A DNA stretch of 64,000 nt from Candidatus Schekmanbacteria bacterium. GTDB taxonomy: Bacteria > CSSED10-310 > JACPHN01. Positions 52,788 through 62,213 of this stretch are shown piece by piece; within the stretch, counting starts at the first letter, position 1; each line of letters starts with the position of its first letter. The position numbers were made by a program, and so were the translations under genes. The stretch lies in contig JACPHN010000032.1 of assembly GCA_016188575.1 (NCBI GenBank), forward strand, positions 98,185 through 162,184. The letters run 5' to 3'. The notes beneath the pieces were generated by a model that had not been told where the DNA came from, did no database searches, and saw nothing but the letters and a program-made list of their open reading frames with translations.

Positions 52788-54389
52788 CTAGATCGAAAGG
52801 CGCTGCAGCCGCCACTTCACCAGAATGAGGTCATAAATCAGGCGAGAAACCACGATCGCCGCGAACAAAGTCGAGAGGATGCCAATGCAAAGCGTCACGG
52901 CAAAACCCCGGACAGGCCCCGTGCCGAACTGCAGCAGCACGAGACCCGCGATCAGCGTCGTGACGTTTGCATCCATGATCGTCCAGAACGTTCGCGAGAA
53001 CCCCGCCTGGATCGCAGTGCGTACCGTCTTGCCCAGGCGCAGCTCTTCCTTGATCCGTTCGAAGATCAAGATGTTCGAGTCGACGGCCATACCCACCGTC
53101 AGGATGATGCCGGCGATGCCGGGAAGCGTCAGCGTCGCCGAAAGGCCGGCAAGGGCGCCCGCGATGATCAGGAGGTTGGCCGCCAGCGCCACATTGGCGA
53201 CCAGCCCTGACGCCTTGTACAGCACCATCATTAATAGTACGACGAGTGCACCGCCGGCGGCCACCGAAAAAACCCCCTGGCGAATCGAGTCCTGTCCCAG
53301 AGAGGGGCCGACGCTGCGCTGCTCGAGAACCGACAGTGACGCCGGGAGGGCGCCCGCGCGGAGCACCAGCGACAGGTCCTGGGCTTCCTCGGTCGTAAAG
53401 CTCCCCGTAATCTGGCTCCGGGACCCGAGTGCGCTGCGGATAACGGGCGCGCTGTGCACCTTGCCGTCGAGCACGATCGCCAGGCGGTCGCCAACGTGCT
53501 TCGCGCTGAACTCTCGAATCCGGCGCCCGCCGTCGGCCATGAGCATGAAATCGACGGCGGGGAGGCCAATCTCATCCGAGCCCATGCGCGCCGTTTCCAG
53601 GTCGGCGCCCGTAATCGGCGACTCTCGCTGCACGACGTAATACGCGTGCGGCGGCGTATCCGGCGCCTCCTTCTTGTCCAAAGACTGAGGAAACAGCTCC
53701 AGATCGCGCTCGAGCTTGTCCCGATACTTCTGCCGCAAGACCGCTTCCTCCGGGCCTTCGTCCACCACCAGACGAAACTCGAGCCGAGCCGTCTTCTTGA
53801 TCACGTCCAGCGCCCTCTTCGGATCCTCTACCCCAGGCAACTGCACGATCAACCGTTGGCCCGCCAGGCCCTGGCGCTGGATGATCGGCTCGGAAACGCC
53901 GAGCTCGTCGACACGCCGCCGAATCGTCTCAAGGGCCTGATTGACTGCCTCCTCCCGAATCTGCCGGTCGCGTCTACTGTCGAGCACGAAGGACAGGCCG
54001 ACACCCGCATCGCCTACCGTTCCGGCCTCGGAGAAGACCGGGAAATCCTCTTCAACAACCTGCCGCAGCTTGTCAAGGTGTGCCGCTTGCTCAACTGTGG
54101 CCTCTATCGTGGTGCCTGTGGACTTGAGCTGCGCCTTGTACACCCCAGCATCCTCCAGGCGACTCTGAAGCGATCGGCGCATGATGTCCACTTCGGACTG
54201 CACGGCCTCCTCCGTATGCACGGTCAACACCAGGTGCATGCCGCCCTGAAGATCGAGTCCCAGGTTGATTTTACCCTTTACCTTGGCGCCGGACTCATCA
54301 ACGTGATCGTAAGGAGGCCACGCCTTGTAAAAAGAGAATGCCAAGACAAAGATAACAATAGCAATGTTCGTCCAGAGGCGGCTCGTCAT
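52788..54389 (-). CDS. secD: Protein translocase subunit SecD
   Basis: A 533-residue partner of SecF: a helix at the start, a large periplasmic region (P1 domain about 40-330) beginning INLGLDLQGGMHLVLTV, then six helices with AGIILTVGMAVDSNILIFERIKEE and FSRTFWTIMDANVTT. Order yajC-secD-secF with an ATGA overlap to yajC is the common arrangement. Confidence 0.97.
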   Translation of the reverse strand: MTSRLWTNIAIVIFVLAFSFYKAWPPYDHVDESGAKVKGKINLGLDLQGGMHLVLTVHTEEAVQSEVDIMRRSLQSRLEDAGVYKAQLKSTGTTIEATVEQAAHLDKLRQVVEEDFPVFSEAGTVGDAGVGLSFVLDSRRDRQIREEAVNQALETIRRRVDELGVSEPIIQRQGLAGQRLIVQLPGVEDPKRALDVIKKTARLEFRLVVDEGPEEAVLRQKYRDKLERDLELFPQSLDKKEAPDTPPHAYYVVQRESPITGADLETARMGSDEIGLPAVDFMLMADGGRRIREFSAKHVGDRLAIVLDGKVHSAPVIRSALGSRSQITGSFTTEEAQDLSLVLRAGALPASLSVLEQRSVGPSLGQDSIRQGVFSVAAGGALVVLLMMVLYKASGLVANVALAANLLIIAGALAGLSATLTLPGIAGIILTVGMAVDSNILIFERIKEELRLGKTVRTAIQAGFSRTFWTIMDANVTTLIAGLVLLQFGTGPVRGFAVTLCIGILSTLFAAIVVSRLIYDLILVKWRLQRLSI

Positions 54390-54757
54390 TTGTCTTCCTC
54401 GGTAGGTTCAGTTCGAGCACCAGGTTGAAAGCCCGCTATGGCGCTGCGGTTAACCGTCACGCGGACCTTGTCGGCGATGCGGACGTGAACCACGCTCTCC
54501 TCGGTTCCCACAATCGTTCCGTGTAGCCCCCCGGTGGTGATGATCCGATCGCCACGCGTCAGGTTTGCGATCATCTCATCGTGTACGCGACGCCGCTTGG
54601 ACTCGGGGCGCAAGACTACCCAATAGAAGATCAAGAAGATCAGAACGATGGGGAGAAGCTGAATCAATCCCGGAATCCCGCCCCCTTCGGGGGATGACGG
54701 ACCGGCCATCAGCGGGGCGAAAAGCCCGTGGCCAAAAACCGCGTGCCACGTTGCCAT
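54386..54757 (-). CDS. yajC: Preprotein translocase subunit YajC
   Basis: A 123-residue small membrane protein with one helix (LIQLLPIVLIFLIFYWVVLR), followed by PESKRRRVHDEMIANLTRGD and the GDRIITTGGLHGTIV motif. It associates with SecDF. AAAGGAG before the ATG at 54757 chooses this start over an upstream in-frame one. It is placed between tgt and secD, as usual. Confidence 0.95.
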   Translation of the reverse strand: MATWHAVFGHGLFAPLMAGPSSPEGGGIPGLIQLLPIVLIFLIFYWVVLRPESKRRRVHDEMIANLTRGDRIITTGGLHGTIVGTEESVVHVRIADKVRVTVNRSAIAGFQPGARTEPTEEDK

Positions 54758-54796
54758 CTGTGAGCTCCTTTCCAACAAACAAGCCGTGGGCCAACC

Positions 54797-55912
54797 TTAC
54801 TGTTTCCAGCTCTGGGCTTCTCGCTTCAGGTCCGAGAATGTGCCCGCTTCGATCGCTTGCCGAATGCGCGCGAAAAGGTGAAGGTAGGTGCAGACGTTAT
54901 GCTCTGTCAACAACATCATCCCAAAAATCTCCCTGGCCATGCAAAGCTGCCGCAGGTACGCGCGCGAGAACCGCGCGCACGCGCCGCACGTGCAGACCGG
55001 GTCCAGAGGCGCCGGGTCGTCCCGGAACCGGGCATTACGAAGGTTCAGCTCGCCACAGCTTGTGAGCGCCCGGCCGTTTCGCGCCATGCGCGTCGGTAGG
55101 ACGCAGTCCATGAGGTCCACTCCGGCGTCCACCAGCTCAACGACCTCCCAAGGCCGCCCCATGCCCATGACGTAGCGCGGCCTGTCGGCCGGGAGCGCCG
55201 CTGCCGTCAGGCGCGCCGTGTCGATCGTGCGCGAGCGCTCCTCGCCAACGCTCAGCCCGCCGATCGCGTGACCGTCAAAACCCAGCTCCGCAATCGCACT
55301 GGCGCATTCCAGGCGCATACTCTCCTCAAACCCACCCTGCACAATGCCAAACATCGCTTGCTCGGGCGAAAGCGGGCACTGTCGCGTCCGCTTCGCCCAG
55401 GCGACGGTCCGGTTCATGGCCAGGCGTTGTTCCGCGGCGGTCGCCGAGCCGGCAGCACATACGTCGATTGGTAAGACGACGTCAGATCCTAGAGCGGACT
55501 GAATGTCCACCACAATCTCTGGCGTAAACAGATGCGCGCCGCCGTCGAGATGGGATCGAAAGCTGATTCCCTCGTCGCCGATCTTGACGAGCTTTCCCAG
55601 GCTCATGCTCTGAAAGCCGCCGCTGTCGGTCAGGATCGCGCCGCCGAAACCCATGAAGCGGTGAAGCCCGCCGAGGCGACGAATCAGCTCGTGCCCCGGC
55701 CGCAGGAAAAGATGATACGTATTGGAGATGATGGCCTGACCACCCAGCTCCACGTAGCGTTCCGGATCCAACGCCTTGACCGTGGCCTGGGTTGCCACTG
55801 CCAAAAAGGCGGGTGTCTGCACGACCTGACCGCGGGGAAAGCACATCGTGCCCCGGCGAGGGCCCCCTGCCGCGAGCGGACCGAAGAGGTCGAAGCGAAA
55901 ACCGGGGTTCAT
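54797..55912 (-). CDS. tgt: tRNA-guanine transglycosylase
   Basis: A 371-residue TIM-barrel enzyme that swaps G34 of certain tRNAs for preQ1 in queuosine synthesis. DSGGFQSMS holds the general acid/base Asp. FGIVQGGFEESMR, GLSVGEERS and the nucleophile region DLMDCVLPTRMARNG follow. The zinc site is CTCGAC with further Cys and His. Its start overlaps the queA stop (ATGA), which puts both queuosine genes in one unit. Confidence 0.95.
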   Translation of the reverse strand: MNPGFRFDLFGPLAAGGPRRGTMCFPRGQVVQTPAFLAVATQATVKALDPERYVELGGQAIISNTYHLFLRPGHELIRRLGGLHRFMGFGGAILTDSGGFQSMSLGKLVKIGDEGISFRSHLDGGAHLFTPEIVVDIQSALGSDVVLPIDVCAAGSATAAEQRLAMNRTVAWAKRTRQCPLSPEQAMFGIVQGGFEESMRLECASAIAELGFDGHAIGGLSVGEERSRTIDTARLTAAALPADRPRYVMGMGRPWEVVELVDAGVDLMDCVLPTRMARNGRALTSCGELNLRNARFRDDPAPLDPVCTCGACARFSRAYLRQLCMAREIFGMMLLTEHNVCTYLHLFARIRQAIEAGTFSDLKREAQSWKQ

Positions 55913-57051
55913 TGTCGGCCTTCCTCCGGTCCCGGCGCCAGCAACATGGCGTCTCCGTAGCTATAAAACCGGTACCGACGCTCGACTGCGACATCGTAGG
56001 CGATCCTGGTCTGCCTTTCACCCGCAAATGCGGTGACCAGCAGCAGAAGAGATGAACGAGGAAGATGAAAGTTGGTCACCAACAAGTCGACGAGCCGGAA
56101 CCGATAGCCGGGGGTGATTGTGACGTCGGCCCAGCCCTCGAGCGCCGCGTCGCCGAGGGTGCGCGAAAGCGCCTGCAGGCCAGCGCCGAGATGCCCGCCG
56201 TGGTCGCGGAGGACGTGCGCCGCCAGCGCCTCCAGGGCGCGGACCGACGTTGTGCCGATCGCAACGATACGGCCATGCCACTTTTCGCCGGCAGCATCGC
56301 CGCGTGCGGACGCCATCCGGCCAAGCCGATCCAGCGTTTCCGCGGGAATGGAAAAACGTTCCGGCGGCAGCTTCAGGCTCCCAGCCTGCTCCGCGCCCAC
56401 CGGTCGAAATGTGGCGGGACCGACGTCGAGATGCACAAACGCCCAACTCACGCCGCACGCGCGCAGGCGCTCAAAGAGCTCCTCATCGAAATGTAGACCC
56501 GCGGTAGGAGCAGCGACTGAACCACGTCCCGGCTCCCTGCATGCGAACACCGTCTGGTACGAGTTCTCGTCCTCGGCAGTCAGCAGCGGTTCTCCACGCC
56601 GTCGCCGTTGGGCGAGAATATAGGGGGGCAGCGGCACGATACCCGCATCGCACCTGTCCACATCGGCGGCGAACACGAGCTCGAACGTATCCTCGACGCG
56701 TCCGGCAATGGTCGCGTCCACCGTGCCAGAAGGTCCGGCAAATCGCAGTGGCGTCCCCGGCCGCAGCCGCCGCGCCGGCTTCATCAGCGCGCGCGCCGTG
56801 CCGGCAACCGGCGGCGCCAGCAACAAGGCCTCGACCTTTCCGCCAGTATCGGTGCGATGGCCGACGATACGCGCATGAAAGACATGCGATGCGTTGAGGA
56901 CCAGCAAGTCCCCGGCCTGGAGCAGCTCAGGCAGATCTGCAAACTTGTGATGGGACAGCCGGTCGGCGCGCGCATCCAACAGCCGACTGGCACGCCGCGG
57001 GTGCGCCGGCGCAGTCGCGATCAGCTCAGGGGGGAGCTCATACTCAATCAC
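55909..57051 (-). CDS. queA: S-adenosylmethionine:tRNA ribosyltransferase-isomerase
   Basis: A 380-residue enzyme adding the epoxycyclopentane ring from SAM to preQ1-tRNA. It begins IEYELPPELIATAPAHPRRA with the typical SRLL next. TAGLHFDEELFERL and GTTSVRALEAL are its later family blocks, ending with NFHLPRSSLLLLVTAFAG. It lies between ruvB and tgt, a standard bacterial linkage. Confidence 0.96.
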   Translation of the reverse strand: MIEYELPPELIATAPAHPRRASRLLDARADRLSHHKFADLPELLQAGDLLVLNASHVFHARIVGHRTDTGGKVEALLLAPPVAGTARALMKPARRLRPGTPLRFAGPSGTVDATIAGRVEDTFELVFAADVDRCDAGIVPLPPYILAQRRRRGEPLLTAEDENSYQTVFACREPGRGSVAAPTAGLHFDEELFERLRACGVSWAFVHLDVGPATFRPVGAEQAGSLKLPPERFSIPAETLDRLGRMASARGDAAGEKWHGRIVAIGTTSVRALEALAAHVLRDHGGHLGAGLQALSRTLGDAALEGWADVTITPGYRFRLVDLLVTNFHLPRSSLLLLVTAFAGERQTRIAYDVAVERRYRFYSYGDAMLLAPGPEEGRQ

Positions 57052-57063
57052 GCCAGCACCGCG

Positions 57064-58086
57064 TCATCGAGAAAACAATGTCCGCGGCTCGGTCCGCCGG
57101 AGCGACGGTGAGTCCAGGTGCGCGCGCGACGAGGCGGTCGCCACGCGTCCCCGCGGCGTACGCTCGATGAAGCCCTGCTGCAACAGAAACGGCTCGACGA
57201 TCTCCTCGAGCGTGTCCCGCTCCTCGCTCAGAGCTGCCGCAAGCGTCTCCACGCCGACAGGTCCGCCTCCAAACTTCTCGACCAGGCTCGTCAGATAGGC
57301 ACGATCCAGCGAGTCGAGGCCGAGGTCGTCCACACCAAGCGAGGCGAGAGCGGTACGCGCCCGCGCCAGTCCTAGCGACTCGTCCCCCGAAACGACGGCG
57401 TAGTCACCGACGCGCCGCAGGAGCCGATTGGCGATGCGCGGATTGCCGCGCGACCTGCGGGCGATCTCGATGAGCGCCTCACCGTCCGCCCGCAGTCCGA
57501 GAATGCGTGCGGATCGCTCGAGAATCCTGGCCAGGTCCGCCGCCTTGTAAAACTCGAGGCGTTCCTGGATGCCGAAACGCGTCAGCAGCGGGGCGGTCAA
57601 CAGACCGGCTCGGGTCGTCGCCCCTACCAGCGTGAAGTTCGGCAGTGGCATGCGTATGCTGCGCGCGGCGGGTCCACGGTCAATGACGAGGTCGAGCGCA
57701 AAATCTTCCATCGCGGCATACAGGAGCTCCTCCACCGACCGATTCAAGCGGTGGATCTCGTCAATGAACAACACTTGCCCTGCGACCAGATTCGTCAACA
57801 ACCCCGCGAGATCACCCTGTCGTTCAATCGCCGGGCCAGAGGTCACGCGAATCTCGGCACCAAGCTCCCGCGCGATAATCTGCGAGAGCGTCGTTTTCCC
57901 GAGCCCCGGCGGCCCGTATAGCAACACGTGATCGAGCGCTTGGTGGCGCCTGCGGGCGGCTTCGAGGTATACCTGCAGGCGGCCCGTGACCTCGTCCTGC
58001 CCGATATAGTCGGTCAAGCGGGACGGACGCAGGCCTTCTTCGAGCACCTCGTCCTTCGCAGCGTGTGGATTCGGCGCCCTGTTCAC
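57064..58086 (-). CDS. ruvB: Holliday junction DNA helicase RuvB
   Basis: A 340-residue AAA+ motor for branch migration. It begins [20 protein letters not shown]. Walker A is [10 protein letters not shown], Walker [11 protein letters not shown], sensor 1 [10 protein letters not shown] and the arginine-finger region [11 protein letters not shown]. The C-terminal winged helix ends [13 protein letters not shown]. The GTG at 58086 overlaps the stop of the MBL hydrolase gene (GTGA). Upstream in-frame sequence is antisense-like and was not included. ruvA and ruvC are not next to it. Confidence 0.96.
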   Translation of the reverse strand: MNRAPNPHAAKDEVLEEGLRPSRLTDYIGQDEVTGRLQVYLEAARRRHQALDHVLLYGPPGLGKTTLSQIIARELGAEIRVTSGPAIERQGDLAGLLTNLVAGQVLFIDEIHRLNRSVEELLYAAMEDFALDLVIDRGPAARSIRMPLPNFTLVGATTRAGLLTAPLLTRFGIQERLEFYKAADLARILERSARILGLRADGEALIEIARRSRGNPRIANRLLRRVGDYAVVSGDESLGLARARTALASLGVDDLGLDSLDRAYLTSLVEKFGGGPVGVETLAAALSEERDTLEEIVEPFLLQQGFIERTPRGRVATASSRAHLDSPSLRRTEPRTLFSR

Positions 58087-59123
58087 GGGGTACGGCACTC
58101 CTGCTGGCGGTGCACGCGCGGCATCCACAGCGTTTGCGCCTGGGCTCCCTCGCTCCGGCACACGGCGCCGTCCGCCTCCAGATGCATCAGGCCGGCAATT
58201 GTCTCGTTTACCGCCATCAGCGTCGCTTCCGGCTTCAGGCCGGGAAAGAGGCGATGAGCCACGCCGAAGGCCGTGTCGGCCTGCTGGTCGAGCAACGCCG
58301 CAATTCTGCTCGTGCGCCGCCGATGCTGCCGCGTGATCCGTTCCAGAACCCGAGCCGCGTCGTCGAAGGCCGCGCCGTGCCCCGGAAATACGCGGCGCAC
58401 GTCCAGGCAAGCCAGCCGCTCGAGACTGTTCAAGTATCGGCTCATGGGTCCGGAGTCACCCACCGGCCGCGTTTCCAGGTCGCTCGCGGGAGTGCCGCCA
58501 GGCTCCAGTAGCGCATTCGGGGTCGCCACGCGCAACACCGTATCGCCGGCAATCAGGGTTCCCGTGGTCTCTTCCCAGAAGCAAACCGATCCCGGTGTGT
58601 GTCCTGGCGTGTGCAGGACACGAAGCCTGCCGTGCGCAAAGATCAGCTCCTCCCCGTCAGCAAGCGGGACGCCGGGTTCACAGGGAAGCGCCATGCTCCA
58701 GTTGTCGGCGGCCATCTGCTCGACCCTGGATACTTGCTCGGGGGGAACACCGTGCGTGGCGGCGATGCTGCGAAAGAACGATCTTGCCTGGTCCAGGCCG
58801 AGCTCGGGGCGCGCGAGCCGCCAGGCGTCGGCAACGTGCATCCGCAGCGCCGCAGACGACCCATCCTGAATGAGCCCGGCCAGGCCAACGTGATCGACGT
58901 GTCCGTGCGTGGCGAGGATTATCTCGATGCGGCGGATATCGATGCCGTGCTCGCGAAGCCCGGCGCGCAACGCCGATTCCGCTGCCTGGGTCGCCGGGCC
59001 GGCGTCGATCATCACCAGAGGATCGGTATCCAGCACGAATGCGTTGACCGGGCCAATGGGAAATGGCGTCGGTAATGAGATGCAGACAATCGGAATGCCG
59101 GCTTCGTTTGCCACACGGGTCAT
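58083..59123 (-). CDS. MBL-fold metallo-hydrolase
   Basis: A 346-residue enzyme. The metal motif THGHVDHVG, a later [12 protein letters not shown] and an AGDTVLR strand mark the metallo-beta-lactamase fold. A C-terminal winged-helix part (about residue 270 on) is like that of LACTB2-type proteins. The role may be a hydroxyacylglutathione-like hydrolase or a nuclease; neither is certain. The ATG at 59123 is where the family region begins; the longer upstream frame was rejected. Confidence 0.85.
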   Translation of the reverse strand: MTRVANEAGIPIVCISLPTPFPIGPVNAFVLDTDPLVMIDAGPATQAAESALRAGLREHGIDIRRIEIILATHGHVDHVGLAGLIQDGSSAALRMHVADAWRLARPELGLDQARSFFRSIAATHGVPPEQVSRVEQMAADNWSMALPCEPGVPLADGEELIFAHGRLRVLHTPGHTPGSVCFWEETTGTLIAGDTVLRVATPNALLEPGGTPASDLETRPVGDSGPMSRYLNSLERLACLDVRRVFPGHGAAFDDAARVLERITRQHRRRTSRIAALLDQQADTAFGVAHRLFPGLKPEATLMAVNETIAGLMHLEADGAVCRSEGAQAQTLWMPRVHRQQECRTP

Positions 59124-59161
59124 TGCTTGTCCTTCGCTCGCTTCTGCGTGTCGGCGCGCAG

Positions 59162-60778
59162 CTAACGACCCAGCCAACCCCAATCGTCGTCCTCGCCTGG
59201 TCCGCCCGTCCCCCAATACTGGAGTGCCGCGACAGGGTTCACCAGGCCGTTGCCATACAAGTCGTCTCGCCCCTTGTCGCCGAGATCCCAGGCCGTGGCG
59301 AGCAGCGCCTCGATGATCTTCGCACGGTCCTGGATGCCAGCCGAGATCAAGAGCCCCGCGATTCCGGCCACGTGGGGTGCCGCCATCGATGTTCCCTGGT
59401 AGTAGGCGGGGTAGTCGAACCAGTTCGGCAGTTGTGGGAGGAAAAAGGTGTTTTGAAAGATGCCGTCCCCCAGGCGATCGCCGTTTTGATCGACCGTTGC
59501 GTCTCCACCGGGCGCGACGATGTCGACATCCGGGCCATAGTTGGAATAGCGCGTAAGGGTCTTGTCGTAGCGGACGGCACCAACAGCCACAACCTCGGGG
59601 TACGCCGCGGGAAAGAGCGCCTCGGCGTCGCCGACGCCGTCTTCGCCGCCGTTGCCAGCGGCCGCGATGATCACCACCCCCTGGGCCGCGGCGCGGGCCA
59701 CCGCATCGCGCAGCGGCGCAGCATCGGTCGGGCCGCCCAGGCTCATGTTGATTACTGCCGCGCCGTGCTCCGTCGCCCAAAGGACGCCATCGGCAACGTC
59801 CAGCTCGGTGCCTTCGCCGTTGGCGTTCAAGACGCGCACCGGCATCACCGAGCACGCGAAGCAAATCCCCGCCACCCCTTCAGCGTTGCCGGTGCTCTGC
59901 GCAATCGTCCCGGCGACATGGGTACCGTGCCCGTACAAGTCTTGCGGATGGGTATCCCGATCGACGAAATCATACCCGGCGGCGAACGAGGTCTGTGCCA
60001 GATCAGGTGCTTGGAGGAGCTGTCCATAGTTTTCGTACGCCACTCCCGTGTCGATGACCGCGATAACAGTGGACGGTGCACCTCCGGGGACAAGATCCCA
60101 GGCTTCCTCCATGCGCAGAATCGCGAAATGCCACTGGCGGCCGTAGAGTGGATCGTTTGGCTGGAGCAGCGCCCACACCTTGCCGTTCGGCTCGGCGACA
60201 GCAATCTCGGGTCGGGCCTGTAACAAGAGGGACAGCTCAGGTTCGGTCCACGTTCTGCCAGATGTTGGGGCGGCCGCAAGCTGCGGGAATCCGATACGAT
60301 AGTATCTGCCGTCAAGCGAGCGCCCCAGCTCCCGGGCGCCGAGCTCCCGCGCGAGCATTCGGAGGCCTTCCTCGTCAGCTCCGCTCCCCGCCGCGGCACC
60401 GGGCCGCACGTCACCTGGCCAACCATCCGCAAAACGCACGACGAGCTCACCAGCAACGTAGGATCCGGGCGGTCCGAACTGCCTGCCGCGGCCGCTGCGG
60501 AAGATGAGCAGATCGCGCTCATCGACAGCGCCGGAGCGATCGATGTCCGCGCTGCGCGTGTATCCCGGCTCGGGCCAACGCGAGCCCACCGCGCCAGCAA
60601 CGCTTTCGATCACGGCCTCATCGACCGTCCACAGAGTTGACCGCTGCGGGGCGCGCGGCGGTGCCTGCGCCGGGGATTCGGCGGCAACGATATCTGGAAC
60701 CACGACGGTCACGCAACATAGCACCGCTCTCGCCGCGACGCCCACCGCCCAGATAGCGCCCTGTTCACGTCTGCTCAT
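59162..60778 (-). CDS. Secreted subtilisin-family (S8) serine peptidase
   Basis: A 538-residue preproenzyme. An export signal (about 1-33) is followed by a dockerin/EF-hand-like calcium loop, DIDRSGAVDERDLLIF (about 75-90), and a proregion with LVVRFADG. The catalytic domain has Asp in VIAVIDTGV, His in GHGTHVAGTI and Ser in GTSMAAPHVAG, so the triad is complete. A short acidic tail ends the protein. The ATG at 60778 is preferred because GAGG lies ten bases upstream. Confidence 0.92.
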   Translation of the reverse strand: MSRREQGAIWAVGVAARAVLCCVTVVVPDIVAAESPAQAPPRAPQRSTLWTVDEAVIESVAGAVGSRWPEPGYTRSADIDRSGAVDERDLLIFRSGRGRQFGPPGSYVAGELVVRFADGWPGDVRPGAAAGSGADEEGLRMLARELGARELGRSLDGRYYRIGFPQLAAAPTSGRTWTEPELSLLLQARPEIAVAEPNGKVWALLQPNDPLYGRQWHFAILRMEEAWDLVPGGAPSTVIAVIDTGVAYENYGQLLQAPDLAQTSFAAGYDFVDRDTHPQDLYGHGTHVAGTIAQSTGNAEGVAGICFACSVMPVRVLNANGEGTELDVADGVLWATEHGAAVINMSLGGPTDAAPLRDAVARAAAQGVVIIAAAGNGGEDGVGDAEALFPAAYPEVVAVGAVRYDKTLTRYSNYGPDVDIVAPGGDATVDQNGDRLGDGIFQNTFFLPQLPNWFDYPAYYQGTSMAAPHVAGIAGLLISAGIQDRAKIIEALLATAWDLGDKGRDDLYGNGLVNPVAALQYWGTGGPGEDDDWGWLGR

Positions 60779-60868
60779 CAAAGCCATTCCTCGGCCATCG
60801 CTTTTCACCTCGCGCGAGATCATTGCACCGCCCGGCTCTCCGATGCAAGGCGGCGACAGCCCCTGAGT

Positions 60869-61020
60869 CCACCGCCCCCCTCCCTATCCTCCCCACACCG
60901 CGGGGGAGACAGCAGAGGGGAGCAGGACGCCGTTCGCCCTGTGTGCTGGTGGATCCACCTCACCTCCCGCCGCCGGTGGGGGGAGGTGAGGTGGGGGGCC
61001 TTCGTGATGCCCATTCCGCA
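60869..61020. repeat. Dispersed GC-rich repeat, copy 3 (inverted pair)
   Basis: A plus-oriented C-rich core (60869-60906) faces a minus-oriented core at 60958-61020 containing GGGGGGAGGTGAGGTGGGGG followed by GCC and TTCGTGATGCC. The second arm overlaps the 3' end of the TPR gene and gives its last residues and stop codon. The arms resemble copies 1 and 2. Confidence 0.78.
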
Positions 61021-62213
61021 AGGTGCTCGGCGGTCGCCAACCGGCGTTTGACCTCAGGTTCCGCGGGGATATCCTGCGCCGCAAGTTTCCAGCACTGGAC
61101 CGCACGGGATAGATCCCCCAGGCGCTCATGAACATCTCCGAGACGGAGATTGCCCCAGCCACGCCAGCGCGCCGTGGGGGGGCGGGCGACGAATCCCTCG
61201 AGGTAAGCGCGCGCGCGGTCCAGCTCGATACCCGCGGCAAGCCGAAAGCGTCCGGCGAAGAACATTGCCGGTCGATTCGTCGCGTCGATCGCCAGCACTT
61301 CGTCAAAAAGCTCCAGCGCCGTGAGGTACCGCCCGGAGTCTCCCAGAGCGCGCCCCATGAGGAGCCGCACGAGGATGTTTTTGGGGAAGCGCGCGAGCAC
61401 CTCCGCGCCGGTCCGCAGGCAATCGTCGGACCGCTGCTCGTGGCCATAGACAAAGGTCAGGATCACCTCACTGATATACGGGGTGTATACGCTTCCGTGC
61501 CGCGACGTCTCGATCTCGGCAATGCCTTCCTCCCGCCGATCTGGAAAGAAGGGAAGCCAGGGCAGCTTTCGCGTGACCATGGACCGAAAATAGACGTAGA
61601 CGCCAAGGCCCATGTGCAGATCCGTGAAGTCGCTCGCCAGCTCGCGCGACGCTTTGATGGCGCTCATCGCCTTCAGACCCGCGCCCAGAGCGTGCCAGTA
61701 GCGCTCGCAGCGCATCGAGTGCAGCCCATCGATGCCGAAGATTGCGCCTTTGAGAAACAGTCCCCAGGGTTCTGCACCGCTCTGCGTCAGCGCTGCCTCC
61801 GCGCGCTTCCTGGCCTCGTCGGCGGCGGCGACAAAGGCCTCCGATTGGTCGAAGTCCAGGTTCTCCAGCATCTGCGTCTCATACAGAAGCATCCGCCCTA
61901 GCGGTCCAATCGGCGACTTCGGGTACCGCCTTTCCAGCGCCATAAAGATCTCCAGCGCATCGCCGTAGCGCCGGCCGAGCAGCGCATTGCGGCCAGCATG
62001 CAGGTGAACCTGCAAGTCAATGGGCACGCGAAGCGCCCCAGGCAGCAGCGGCAGTGGCCCGCTCAACTCCGCGGAGCTCACCAACGGCGCGCGCTCCTGC
62101 GCGCCCACCGCCACCGGCAGGGTCACCAGCATCACCACCGCACAGAGCGCGATGCCGGCGACATGCACCGCGGACGCTCGCAGCGAAAACCTCAGGAAGC
62201 CGCCCGTACCCAA
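60960..62213 (-). CDS. TPR-containing exported protein with repeat-encoded tail
   Basis: A 417-residue protein. A hydrophobic signal (AVHVAGIALCAVVMLVTLP) ends near a VGAQE cleavage-like site. It is followed by helical repeats, such as HAGRNALLGRRYGDALEIF and LVRLLMGRALGDSGRYLTAL, typical of TPRs. The end RRPPTSPPPTGGGR is coded by a dispersed repeat. The start is uncertain: the TTG at 62213 with GAGGAAG upstream is the choice, and GTG codons inside the signal are possible. It overlaps the upstream radical SAM gene by 22 bases. Confidence 0.72.
   Translation of the reverse strand: MGTGGFLRFSLRASAVHVAGIALCAVVMLVTLPVAVGAQERAPLVSSAELSGPLPLLPGALRVPIDLQVHLHAGRNALLGRRYGDALEIFMALERRYPKSPIGPLGRMLLYETQMLENLDFDQSEAFVAAADEARKRAEAALTQSGAEPWGLFLKGAIFGIDGLHSMRCERYWHALGAGLKAMSAIKASRELASDFTDLHMGLGVYVYFRSMVTRKLPWLPFFPDRREEGIAEIETSRHGSVYTPYISEVILTFVYGHEQRSDDCLRTGAEVLARFPKNILVRLLMGRALGDSGRYLTALELFDEVLAIDATNRPAMFFAGRFRLAAGIELDRARAYLEGFVARPPTARWRGWGNLRLGDVHERLGDLSRAVQCWKLAAQDIPAEPEVKRRLATAEHLAEWASRRPPTSPPPTGGGR

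Noticed and set aside
58124-58410. N-terminal extension of RuvB
   Set aside because: Antisense-like composition, overlaps the MBL gene; RuvB family residues begin right after the GTG at 58086.
59124-59864. N-terminal extension of the MBL hydrolase
   Set aside because: Overlaps the subtilase gene and is Arg/Gly-rich shadow; family residues begin after the ATG at 59123.
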